Assembly (NCBI GenBank): GCA_963669315.1
Contig: OY770021.1
Coordinates: 1,612,001 to 1,676,000 of the forward strand
Direction: 5' to 3'
DNA: 64,000 nucleotides
Source of the DNA: SZUA-547 sp963669315
GTDB taxonomy: Bacteria; Pseudomonadota; Alphaproteobacteria; Rhodobacterales; Rhodobacteraceae
The translations under genes were made by a program, and so were the position numbers. Positions 35,387 through 43,953 of this stretch are shown here, piece by piece. The first letter of the stretch is position 1. Each line of letters opens with the position of its first letter. The notes under the pieces are model-generated. The model saw nothing but the letters and a program-made list of their open reading frames with translations, was not told where the DNA came from and ran no database searches.

Positions 35387-37263
35387 AACAGATCAAGGGC
35401 GTCAACGACTTCGTGGTGAAGTTCGCGAATGTGAACGGCACCGGGTCCGCGTCGGCCAACCACATGTTCGCCAAGGCGATTTTTCGCATGGGCATCCCGG
35501 TAAGCCCGCGCAATATCTTCCCGTCGAACATTCAGGGTCTGCCGACCTGGTACGAGGTGCGCGTCAGCTCCAAAGGGTATCTGGGTCGCCGTGGCGGCGT
35601 CGATCTGATGGTTTCCGTCAATGCTCAGACCATCGAGCGCGACGTGGCGAGCGTAGAGCCGGGGGGGTATTTCCTCTACGATTCCACCAAGCCTTTGGCG
35701 CAGCATTTGAAGCGCGATGATCTGACATATTTCGGCGTTCCGCTGATCGAAATGTGCATGCGGGAATTCAAGGAGCCCCGGCTTCAGCAACTGTTGAAAA
35801 ACGTGGTCTATGTCGGCGCGCTGGCGGCGCTGTTGGATATCACTTTCCCGATCCTGAAAGACCTGCTCAGCGACCAGTTCAAGGGGAAGGAAAAGCTGAT
35901 TTCGCCCAACGTTCACGCACTCGAGATGGGCTATCAGTTTGCAACGGAGAACTTCGATTGCCCTCTGCCGATCCGGGTTGAAAAGGGTGGCGATGTGGCG
36001 CCGCACATTCTGGAAAGCGAGCATATCCTGATGAACGGCAACACCGCCGCGGCGCTAGGCGCAATCTACGGCGGAGCCACTGTCGCGGCCTGGTATCCGA
36101 TCACGCCGTCGACGTCAGTTGTCGATGCGTTCTCTAAGTACTGCGAGCGCATGCGGATTGACCCAGGCACCGGAAAAAAGAATTTCGCGATCCTCCAGGC
36201 TGAAGACGAACTCGCGGCCATGGGTATGGTTGTCGGCGCCGGCTGGAATGGCGCACGGTCCTTTACGGCCACCTCCGGCCCCGGTCTGTCGCTGATGGGC
36301 GAGTTTCTTGGCCTGGCGTATTTCGCAGAAGTTCCTGTCGTCCTGATTGACGTTCAACGATCGGGCCCATCAACAGGAATGCCGACGCGAAGCCAACAAT
36401 CCGACATTCTCGCCGCGGCTTACGCCAGCCATGGCGACACCAAGCACATATTGCTGTTTCCCGCCACGCCTTGCGAATGCTTCGAGATGACGGTGCAAGC
36501 CCTCGATCTTGCCGAGCGCTTTCAAACGCCGGTTATCATGATGTCCGATCTCGACCTCGGTATGAATGACTGGATGTCTCCGCCGCTGGAGTGGGACGAT
36601 TCCTACGAAATGGATCGCGGTAAGGTTCTCGATGGAGAGGCGCTCGACCGCGCGGAGAAATGGGGCCGATATCTAGACGTCGATGGCGACGGCATCTGCT
36701 ATCGCACACTGCCGGGCGCGCATCCGGATAAGGGCGCGTTTTTCACCCGTGGATCATCCAAGAACGAAATGGCTGTCTACTCCGAGAGTGGCGACGACTA
36801 TGTGCAGAACGTCGATCGTTTGCTGCGCAAGTTTGAGACGGCGAAATCTTACGTTCCCGAACCCAAGCCTCATCCGCCGATCGAGGTGAAGAAACCCAAG
36901 ACCCAAAAGAAGCTCGGCGCGCTGTTTTTCGGCACGTCGGCATCGCCCGCCTATGAGGCCGTCGAAAAACTAGCGGATGAGGGCTATCTCATTGATACGC
37001 TGCGAATAAGGGCGTTTCCGTTCCACCGAAGTCTCGATGAGTTCATACACGAGCATGACCAAGTCTTCGTGATCGAGCAGAACAGGGACGGGCAGATGCG
37101 GCAGTTGATTATGAACGAATGCCAAGTCGCACCAGATAAACTTACGTCGGTGCTGAACTATTCGGGTATGCCAATCACCGCACGAACCATCGCCGCGCAG
37201 ATTCGCAAGACCTTGAACACCAAGAGCGACAATGTCGTCCCGCTCCGGCAGGAGACCGTCTGA
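35383..37263 (+). CDS. 2-oxoacid:acceptor oxidoreductase, fused gamma-alpha subunit
   Basis: 626 residues from GTG 35383, overlapping the previous stop. Residues 1-200 are the gamma domain (FANVNGTGSASANHMFAKAI and GIPVSPRNIFPSNIQGLPTW). The alpha (pyrimidine-binding) domain follows from about 215 (GNTAAALGAIYGGATVAAWY, PITPSTS, FTATSGPGLSLMGE). The C-terminal domain ends with VIEQNRDGQMRQL. It belongs to the family of 2-oxoglutarate/pyruvate ferredoxin oxidoreductases. Substrate cannot be read from sequence; 2-oxoglutarate, branched-chain or aromatic 2-oxoacids are possible. Confidence 0.92.
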   Translation: MKQIKGVNDFVVKFANVNGTGSASANHMFAKAIFRMGIPVSPRNIFPSNIQGLPTWYEVRVSSKGYLGRRGGVDLMVSVNAQTIERDVASVEPGGYFLYDSTKPLAQHLKRDDLTYFGVPLIEMCMREFKEPRLQQLLKNVVYVGALAALLDITFPILKDLLSDQFKGKEKLISPNVHALEMGYQFATENFDCPLPIRVEKGGDVAPHILESEHILMNGNTAAALGAIYGGATVAAWYPITPSTSVVDAFSKYCERMRIDPGTGKKNFAILQAEDELAAMGMVVGAGWNGARSFTATSGPGLSLMGEFLGLAYFAEVPVVLIDVQRSGPSTGMPTRSQQSDILAAAYASHGDTKHILLFPATPCECFEMTVQALDLAERFQTPVIMMSDLDLGMNDWMSPPLEWDDSYEMDRGKVLDGEALDRAEKWGRYLDVDGDGICYRTLPGAHPDKGAFFTRGSSKNEMAVYSESGDDYVQNVDRLLRKFETAKSYVPEPKPHPPIEVKKPKTQKKLGALFFGTSASPAYEAVEKLADEGYLIDTLRIRAFPFHRSLDEFIHEHDQVFVIEQNRDGQMRQLIMNECQVAPDKLTSVLNYSGMPITARTIAAQIRKTLNTKSDNVVPLRQETV

Positions 37264-38312
37264 TGTCATACAACAAACCGAAGTTTCGCCATCCGCGCCT
37301 GCCCAAGAATGCGCTTGGCTATACTGTCGCCGACTATGACGGGGCGATTTCCACGCTCTGCGCCGGCTGCGGCCATGACAGCATCTCTGCGGCGATACGG
37401 AACGCCTGTTTCCTCTCATCAATCGCGCCGCACCGGATCGCAAAGCTCTCAGGCATCGGCTGCTCGTCCAAGACACCCACCTATTTCCTGGGCAGAAGCC
37501 ACGGCTTTAATTCGGTGCATGGCCGGATGCCGTCGGTCGCCACAGGCGCCAGTGTTGCGAACAGGAACCTTATCTATATCGGATTATCCGGCGACGGCGA
37601 CACGGCCTCGATCGGGATTGGCCAATTCATCCACCTCATCCGCCGCAACGTCAACATGACCTACATCGTCGCCAATAACGGTTGCTATGGCCTGACCAAA
37701 GGGCAGGACAGCGCCACAACCGACCTCGGTTCGGTCAGCAAATACGGCAGCGCGAACAAGTTCGACGCCATCGATTTAGCCAGCCTCGCGCTGTTGCAGG
37801 GCGCAAGCTTCGTCGGCCGCAGCTTTTCCGGCGATAAGGCGCAGTTGGAACCCCTGATCAGAGGCGCAATGGCGCATAGGGGGTTCGCCTTCATCGACGT
37901 CGTCTCGCCCTGCGTCACCTTCGCCAACCATGCCGGATCGACCAGAAGTTACTCCGCGACGCGCGTGAACCTTGACGCCATGCCGCTCGACTTCGTTCCG
38001 ATGCGCGAGGAGATCCGCACGCAATACGACGCCGGAACGACCCAGGCCGTCACACTGCACGACGGCTCGGTGATCCATTTGCACAAATCCAGCAAGGAAC
38101 GCCGGACCGACGACCGCACCGAAGCGATGCTGTCGATGCAAGCCGCAAAGCATGTAGGCCGGGTGCTCACCGGGCTCTTGTACCTCGACCCGAATTCGCG
38201 GGATTTGAACCAGACGCTAGAGCTTGCCTCAAAGCCGTTGAACAAACTGAACAAGGATGAGCTCTGCCCGGGCAGCCGGGTTCTGGACAGCATCAATCAG
38301 GGCTTGCGGTGA
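37263..38312 (+). CDS. 2-oxoacid:acceptor oxidoreductase, beta subunit
   Basis: 349 residues, start overlapping the preceding stop by one base (TGATG). Thiamine diphosphate site GDGDTASIGIG (110-120) with NNGCYGLTKGQ (138-148). Cysteines CAGCGHD (33 and 36), GIGCSSKT (67) and VSPCVTF (about 219) supply the [4Fe-4S] of beta subunits. With the two upstream genes it forms a complete, translationally coupled KorC-KorA-KorB unit. Confidence 0.93.
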   Translation: MSYNKPKFRHPRLPKNALGYTVADYDGAISTLCAGCGHDSISAAIRNACFLSSIAPHRIAKLSGIGCSSKTPTYFLGRSHGFNSVHGRMPSVATGASVANRNLIYIGLSGDGDTASIGIGQFIHLIRRNVNMTYIVANNGCYGLTKGQDSATTDLGSVSKYGSANKFDAIDLASLALLQGASFVGRSFSGDKAQLEPLIRGAMAHRGFAFIDVVSPCVTFANHAGSTRSYSATRVNLDAMPLDFVPMREEIRTQYDAGTTQAVTLHDGSVIHLHKSSKERRTDDRTEAMLSMQAAKHVGRVLTGLLYLDPNSRDLNQTLELASKPLNKLNKDELCPGSRVLDSINQGLR

Positions 38313-38656
38313 TCTGATATTTCTGTCGGCGGCCGCATGATCCGCTGAAATCCCGCCTGGAAATTATTGGGCGGCTATATTCGCTGCTCTCGGGAATTTA
38401 TTGCGCAACTTGGGAGTTAGACCAGTTCGTTCGAGGGACCAAAAACCAGAGTTATATTGCGCCGCAATGTAAATACTTTACAAATTGACACACATGCGAA
38501 GAGAAGGCTTTACTAATTTTCTCAATAATTACAGTATATTATTGACTATTTGACAAATAGCTAGATGTTTGAGCGTGGCAATAAAAGCTGTTTCTTGGCT
38601 TTGGCGCCTTCGGGACGTGCGCCGTCCAAACAAACAAAACGCTCAGGGAGGGCATT
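38313..38656. promoter_or_regulatory. 344-base AT-rich palindrome-bearing promoter region before the Liv-type transporter
   Basis: No gene. Distinctly AT-rich between about 38440 and 38580, unlike its surroundings. It contains TTGCGCAA (38401-38408); ATTGCG-C-CGCAAT (38456-38468), directly followed by GTAAA-TAC-TTTAC (38469-38481); and CTATTT-GAC-AAATAG (38546-38560). TTGACA occurs at 38485-38490 and 38550-38555 and TATATT at 38535-38540, but none forms a well-spaced -35/-10 pair. It lies between korB and the substrate-binding protein gene and is the likely control point of the transporter operon. Confidence 0.6.
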
Positions 38657-39991
38657 ATGAACAAACTTATCACCAGCCGGCGGAGTCTGCTTAAGGGCTC
38701 GGCAGCGCTCGGTGTGGGCTTGGCTGCGCCCACGATCTTCACCAGCAAGGTCTGGGCCGCCGAGTACACCAACGAGCCGACCGGCGACACGGTCACTCTC
38801 GGCTTCAATGTGCCGCAAACCGGCGCTTACGCCGATGAGGGCGCCGATGAGTTGCGCGCCTACGAGCTTGCGGTTGAGCATATCAACGCAGGCGGCGGCG
38901 GTATGCTGGATACGTTCAGCTCCAAGGCGCTGACCGGCGGCATCAACGGCAAGAAAGTCGCCTTCGTCACCGGCGACACTCAGACCAAGTCCGACGCCGC
39001 GCGCGCCAGCGCCAAGCGCATGATCGAGAAAGACGGCGCGATCATGATCACTGGCGGATCGTCCTCCGGCGTCGCCATCGCGGTTCAGGGCCTTTGCCAG
39101 GACGCGGGCGTGATCTTTATGGCGGGCCTGACCCACTCAAACGACACCACCGGCAAGGACAAGCGGGCGAACGGTTTCCGCCATTTCTTCAACACCGAGA
39201 TGTCGGGCGCGGCGCTTGGGCCGGTGATGAAGAATGCGTTTGGCACGGACCGCGTCGCCTATCACCTGACCGCAGATTATACGTGGGGCTGGAGCCAGGA
39301 AGGCTCGATCATCAAGTATTCCGAGGCTCTTGGCTGGAAGACCGCCGCCGCGGTGCGCACGCCGCTCGGCGCGGGCGACTTCTCGCAGTACATCACGCCG
39401 GTGCTGAACTCCGGCGCCGATGTGCTGGTGCTCAACCACTATGGTCGCGACATGGTCAACTCGCTGACTCAGGCGGTGCAGTTCGGCCTTCGCGACAAGC
39501 AGGTCAACGGCAAGGACTTCGCGATCGTCGTGCCGCTCTATAGCCGACTGATGGCGCAGGGCGCCGGCGAGAACGTGAAGGGCATCTTCGGCTCGACCAA
39601 CTGGCACTGGTCTTTGCAGGACGAGGGCTCGAAAGCGTTCGTGAAGTCCTTTGGCGAGAAGTACGGCTTCCCGCCGTCGCAGGCCGCGCACACCACCTAT
39701 TGCCAGGCGATCCTCTATGCCGACGCCTGTCAACGCGCGGGCACGTTCCGTCCGTCTGGTGTGGGCGCCGCGCTCGAAGGCTTCTCCTTCGACGGACTTG
39801 GCAACGGCCCGACCGAGTATCGCGCCGACGATCACCAGTGCTTCAAGGATGTGCTGGTCGTGAAAGGCAAAGAGAACCCCGACTCCAAATTCGACGTTCT
39901 CGAAGTGGTCGAAGTCACGCCGCGCGCGCAGGTCGAGTACGACGCCTCGATGCTGGGCGGAGAGCTTGGCCCCTATAACGACGGCGCCTGA
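38657..39991 (+). CDS. Liv-type ABC transporter substrate-binding protein (Tat exported)
   Basis: 444 residues. The N-terminus SRRSLLKGSAALGVG is a twin-arginine signal, with cleavage near VWAAE. The body is a Peripla_BP_6 type I binding protein (GFNVPQTGAYADEGADELRA and ITGGSSSGVAIAVQ). Ligands in this family include branched-chain amino acids, amides, urea and aromatic acids; this one cannot be assigned. GGGAGG precedes ATG 38657. A terminator-like hairpin after the gene should raise its mRNA relative to the permeases. Confidence 0.93.
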   Translation: MNKLITSRRSLLKGSAALGVGLAAPTIFTSKVWAAEYTNEPTGDTVTLGFNVPQTGAYADEGADELRAYELAVEHINAGGGGMLDTFSSKALTGGINGKKVAFVTGDTQTKSDAARASAKRMIEKDGAIMITGGSSSGVAIAVQGLCQDAGVIFMAGLTHSNDTTGKDKRANGFRHFFNTEMSGAALGPVMKNAFGTDRVAYHLTADYTWGWSQEGSIIKYSEALGWKTAAAVRTPLGAGDFSQYITPVLNSGADVLVLNHYGRDMVNSLTQAVQFGLRDKQVNGKDFAIVVPLYSRLMAQGAGENVKGIFGSTNWHWSLQDEGSKAFVKSFGEKYGFPPSQAAHTTYCQAILYADACQRAGTFRPSGVGAALEGFSFDGLGNGPTEYRADDHQCFKDVLVVKGKENPDSKFDVLEVVEVTPRAQVEYDASMLGGELGPYNDGA

Positions 39992-40008
39992 ACCGTCGAA
40001 TTTCAACT

Positions 40009-40032
40009 GCGGTCGCCCTGCCGGGCGGCCGC
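40009..40032 (+). terminator. Attenuating hairpin after the binding-protein gene
   Basis: GCGGTCGCCC (40009-40018) pairs with GGGCGGCCGC (40023-40032) with one G-U pair and loop TGCC, followed by TTTCTC. Placed between the binding protein and permease genes, it likely causes partial termination. Confidence 0.65.
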
Positions 40033-40054
40033 TTTCTCATTCCGGGGTGGGGTG

Positions 40055-41083
40055 ATGGACGCGATCCTTCTGCAGATACTGAACGGGCTGGACAAGGGCG
40101 GCGCCTATGCGCTGATCGCTCTTGGGCTGACAATCATTTTCGGCACGCTTGGCGTGGTGAATTTCGCCCATGGCGCCCTCTTTATGCTCGGCGCGTTCTG
40201 CGCCGTCACAATGCAGAAATTGCTGCACGTGTCGTTCACGACGATCGATCCGGAACGGACCGATTTCCTTGGCAAGCCCCTGAAGGTTGAAACGCCCTAT
40301 GTCGTGCACTGGTTCGGCGATTTTGGAACGGCGCTGATCGACTATTCGGTCCCGATTGCGATCATAATGGCGATTCCGGTCATGCTAATCGTCGGCATCT
40401 CGATGGAGCGCGGGCTGATCCGTTACTTCTACAAGCGCCCGCACGCGGAGCAGATTCTGGTCACCTTCGGCCTCGCCATCGTTCTACAGGAAATCATCAA
40501 GTCGCAGTTTGGCGCCAACCCAATCCCGCAACCTGCGCCGGATATCGCCAGAGGAATGGTCGATTTTGGGGTTTTGCTGGGATTTGAGCCGGGCGCAGTG
40601 CCATATCCGACGTGGCGGCTGTTCTACTTTCTATTCTCGCTTTTGGTGATCGGTTGCGTCTTCTCGTTCTTGCAGTTCACGACGTTTGGAATGGTCGTAC
40701 GCGCAGGTATGGCGGATCGGGAGACCGTTGGACTTCTCGGCATCAATATCGACCGGCGGTTCACAATAGTCTTTGGAATCGCCGCAACCGTCGCGGGACT
40801 CGCAGGTGTGATGTACACGCCAATTCTTCCCCCTGACTATCACATGGGTATGGACTTTCTTGTGCTCAGTTTCGTCGTGGTCGTGGTTGGCGGCATGGGG
40901 TCGTTGGGCGGCGCCGTCTCGGCCGGGTTTCTGTTGGGAATCCTTCAAAGCTTCGCCTCGATGAACGAGGTGAAAAGCATTCTTCCCGGTATCGACCAGA
41001 TCATCATTTATCTGATCGCCGTAATCATCCTGCTGGTGCGTCCGCGCGGCCTGATGGGGCGCAAAGGCGTGATGGAGACCTGA
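40055..41083 (+). CDS. Liv-type ABC transporter permease (LivH family)
   Basis: 342 residues from ATG 40055 (a GTG directly precedes it). The opening GGAYALIALGLTIIFGTLGV and VNFAHGALFMLGA are the LivH signature, and the coupling region is GMADRETVGLLGINIDRRF. About eight membrane segments. Slightly longer than typical LivH because of a periplasmic loop near residues 50-85. Confidence 0.95.
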   Translation: MDAILLQILNGLDKGGAYALIALGLTIIFGTLGVVNFAHGALFMLGAFCAVTMQKLLHVSFTTIDPERTDFLGKPLKVETPYVVHWFGDFGTALIDYSVPIAIIMAIPVMLIVGISMERGLIRYFYKRPHAEQILVTFGLAIVLQEIIKSQFGANPIPQPAPDIARGMVDFGVLLGFEPGAVPYPTWRLFYFLFSLLVIGCVFSFLQFTTFGMVVRAGMADRETVGLLGINIDRRFTIVFGIAATVAGLAGVMYTPILPPDYHMGMDFLVLSFVVVVVGGMGSLGGAVSAGFLLGILQSFASMNEVKSILPGIDQIIIYLIAVIILLVRPRGLMGRKGVMET

Positions 41084-41087
41084 GCCA

Positions 41088-42281
41088 ATGACAAAGTCGT
41101 CGAATACCAAAGATCTTATCATGCTGGTCTGCTTCTCCGCCGCAGTGTTCGCCGGGCCATGGATACTGGCGCCGATTGGCGCGGGCTATCCCGACCTGCT
41201 GCAGAAGTTCGCCATCTTCGGAATCTTCGCGATCGGCTTCAACATCCTGTTCGGGCTGACAGGGTACCTGTCATTCGGCCACGCCGCCTTTCTGGGCGTC
41301 GGATCCTATACGGCGGTCTGGACGTTCAAACTGTTCAGTATGAACCCAATCCCGGCCATAATCCTGGCGACCGTATTGGGGGGGCTGTTCGCGGCACTGA
41401 TCGGGTTTATATCGCTTCGGCGTTCCGGCATTTATTTCTCGATCCTGACGCTCGCTTTCGCTCAGATGAGCTACAATCTGGCGTACTCAGTGCTGACCCC
41501 GATCACCAATGGCGAAACCGGCCTGCAGCTGAACCAGCAGGATCCGCGCTGGCTGGATACTGTGGTGTTCGGGCGCGACTACGGCGCGGCGCTGCCAGCG
41601 TCTGACCTATTCGGGATCAAGATGACCGGCTATCCGGGATTCTATTTTTGCGCCGTCATGCTGATCATCTGCTTTTTCATCTCGATACGGATATTTCGGT
41701 CGCCGTTCGGCATGATGCTCAGAGCGGTGAAATCCAATCAGAACCGAATGAACTACACGGGCCTGAACACCCGCCCCTATGCGATGGCGGCGTTCGTGAT
41801 TTCGGGAATGTATGCGGGTCTCGCAGGCGGTTTGATGGCGGTGACCGATCCGCTGGCCGGGGCGGAGCGGATGCAATGGACCGCATCGGGAGAGGTCGTC
41901 CTGATGACCATACTCGGCGGCACCGGATCGCTGTTCGGTCCTGTCATCGGGGCGGGCGCCATCAAGTACTTCGAGAACATCTTCTCCGCCTTCAATGAGG
42001 GCATCCTACTCGACGCATTCAGTTTCCTGCCGGAAACTTTGCAGCATGCCGCAGTTTCGGTCGCGTCGCTGTTTGTCGGTGAAGGGTGGCATCTGACATT
42101 GGGCGCTCTTTTCATGCTGATTGTTATCTTCCTGCCTGGCGGGTTGATGGAAGGGCTCAACCGAATCTTGCGATTGTTCTCCAGAAGGTCTGACGATTCC
42201 GATGGCGGTGGGGACCTGAAACCGCCCCACGCGCCACCCGGTGCGCCATCTCAATCGCCATCACAAGTTCCGGCCGAGTGA
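41088..42281 (+). CDS. Liv-type ABC transporter permease (LivM family)
   Basis: 397 residues with about ten hydrophobic segments. Signatures include FNILFGLTGYLSFGHAAFLG, the coupling region RAVKSNQNRMNYTGLN and TILGGTGSLFGPVIGAG. A Ser/Pro-rich cytoplasmic tail of about 30 residues closes it. Four bases after the LivH-type gene; its end overlaps the GTG-initiated in-frame extension of the next gene. Confidence 0.95.
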   Translation: MTKSSNTKDLIMLVCFSAAVFAGPWILAPIGAGYPDLLQKFAIFGIFAIGFNILFGLTGYLSFGHAAFLGVGSYTAVWTFKLFSMNPIPAIILATVLGGLFAALIGFISLRRSGIYFSILTLAFAQMSYNLAYSVLTPITNGETGLQLNQQDPRWLDTVVFGRDYGAALPASDLFGIKMTGYPGFYFCAVMLIICFFISIRIFRSPFGMMLRAVKSNQNRMNYTGLNTRPYAMAAFVISGMYAGLAGGLMAVTDPLAGAERMQWTASGEVVLMTILGGTGSLFGPVIGAGAIKYFENIFSAFNEGILLDAFSFLPETLQHAAVSVASLFVGEGWHLTLGALFMLIVIFLPGGLMEGLNRILRLFSRRSDDSDGGGDLKPPHAPPGAPSQSPSQVPAE

Positions 42282-42292
42282 GGGGCAGGCGC

Positions 42293-43048
42293 ATGAGCAT
42301 CTTGAAAGTCCAGGGCATCAACAAGCGTTTCGGCGGATTGCAGGCGCTGAATGACGTCAATCTGGAAATCGAAGAAGGCACCGTCCACGCGATCATCGGG
42401 CCAAATGGCGCCGGCAAGTCCACCTTGCTGAACTGTTTCGTCGGACGCCTTGATCCGGATTCCGGCTCGGTGACGTTCAATGGCCAGTCTCTGCTCGGAA
42501 TCCAGCCGCACCAGATAAATCAGGCGGGCGTCGCCCGGGTGTTCCAGACTCCGGAAATTTTCGGCGATCTGACGCTGTTGGAAAATGTCATGATCCCGGC
42601 CTTCGCCAAGCGCGACGGAGCGTTCAGTCTGAACGCGTTTGGCGCTGTGTCCGGCGAGACCGCGATACGGGCCAAGGCGATTGACATGTTGGAGGATGTG
42701 GGGCTCGACGCTAAAGCTGAGGAAATCGCCGACCAACTGTCGCGTGGCGACAAGCGCCGCCTGGAACTGGCGATGTGCCTTGTGCAAGAGCCCAAGCTGC
42801 TGCTGCTGGATGAGCCAACGGCCGGAATGGCGAGGGCCGACACCAACAATACTATTGAGCTTCTGAAGCGCATCTCCAAGCGCGGGATAACAATGGTCGT
42901 CATAGAACACGACATGCATGTCGTGTTCTCTCTGGCGCAAAAAATAAGCGTGCTTGCGCAAGGAACTGTGATCGCAGAGGATTTGCCCGCAAACATCAAG
43001 GGCAATCCCAAGGTTCAGGAAGCCTACCTGGGAGGAGCCCACGTATGA
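42293..43048 (+). CDS. Liv-type ABC transporter ATP-binding protein (LivG family)
   Basis: 251 residues from ATG 42293 (GAGGGG upstream). Walker A GPNGAGKST, the Q-loop region GVARVFQTPEIFGDLTLLEN, a degenerate signature LSRGDKRRLELAM in place of LSGG, Walker B LLLLDEPTAGM and the switch His in VIEHDMHVVF. LivG proteins often carry LSxGxQR variants; here Arg replaces the first Gly. The stop overlaps the next start (ATGA). Confidence 0.94.
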   Translation: MSILKVQGINKRFGGLQALNDVNLEIEEGTVHAIIGPNGAGKSTLLNCFVGRLDPDSGSVTFNGQSLLGIQPHQINQAGVARVFQTPEIFGDLTLLENVMIPAFAKRDGAFSLNAFGAVSGETAIRAKAIDMLEDVGLDAKAEEIADQLSRGDKRRLELAMCLVQEPKLLLLDEPTAGMARADTNNTIELLKRISKRGITMVVIEHDMHVVFSLAQKISVLAQGTVIAEDLPANIKGNPKVQEAYLGGAHV

Positions 43049-43875
43049 GCACGCTGAGATTGGTGGAGAACGACATGAAAGCGACCGACAATCCGGGCGC
43101 TCTGCTTGGCGATGATCAGTTCACGCGTTCGGCCCCCGGCGTTCAACCAGTACGGGCCGCGGGCGGTCAGCCCGCCTATTTCTCATGCTGGGACATCCAC
43201 GCCTACTATGGCGAAAGCTATATCGTGCAGGGCGTAAGCTTTGATGTTCGCGAAGGTGAGATCGTCGCGCTTCTTGGCCGGAACGGGGCGGGCAAGACAT
43301 CGACGCTGCGCGCCATCGCGCGGGTCGATGATCCGGCGCTGAAACATGGCGAGCTTTGGCTGGATCATCAACCTCTGCACCAGATGAAGTCCTATGAGGC
43401 ATCTCGCGCCGGGATCGGTCTGGTTCCCGAGGACAGGCGCATCATTCAGGGCCTGACGGTCGAGGAGAATTTGAAGCTTGCTCAGATTGCGCCGCCGATA
43501 GGTTGGACGCTGGAGCGGATTTACGAATTGTTCCCCCGGCTTGGCGAGCGCCGAAAGCAGGAAGGCACGACACTGTCCGGAGGCGAGCAGCAAATGCTGG
43601 CGATCGGCCGGACGCTGGCGAGGGATGTGAAACTGTTACTGCTCGATGAGCCTTACGAGGGCCTTGCGCCGGTCATCGTTCAGGAGATCGAAAGAACGCT
43701 GGAGCAAATCAAGAAACTCGGGATAACGACAATTATCGTCGAGCAAAACGCGATCGCCGCGCTTCATCTGGCCGATCGTGCAATCATTCTGGACATGGGC
43801 GAAGTGGTTTTCGACGGAACGGCGAATGAGGTGCTGCAGAACGCCGATCTCCGTCAGGAATACCTCGCGATCTGA
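43045..43875 (+). CDS. Liv-type ABC transporter ATP-binding protein (LivF family) with N-terminal extension
   Basis: 276 residues. The ABC domain begins near residue 47 (AYFSCWDIHAYYGESYIVQG), with Walker A GRNGAGKTS, the signature TLSGGEQQMLAIGR and Walker B LLLLDEPYEGLAP. LivF proteins are usually about 235 residues, so the first 45 form an extra, low-complexity N-terminal segment; the internal Met at residue 11 would remove only ten. The start overlaps the LivG-type stop (ATGA). Completes a five-gene importer. Confidence 0.93.
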   Translation: MSTLRLVENDMKATDNPGALLGDDQFTRSAPGVQPVRAAGGQPAYFSCWDIHAYYGESYIVQGVSFDVREGEIVALLGRNGAGKTSTLRAIARVDDPALKHGELWLDHQPLHQMKSYEASRAGIGLVPEDRRIIQGLTVEENLKLAQIAPPIGWTLERIYELFPRLGERRKQEGTTLSGGEQQMLAIGRTLARDVKLLLLDEPYEGLAPVIVQEIERTLEQIKKLGITTIIVEQNAIAALHLADRAIILDMGEVVFDGTANEVLQNADLRQEYLAI

Positions 43876-43953
43876 TACGAAATTGCCATCGTCGTGTCGA
43901 AGCGCGATCCCCATGATCAGAGCGCGGGGTTCGCGCCGCGAATTCGGCCCACC

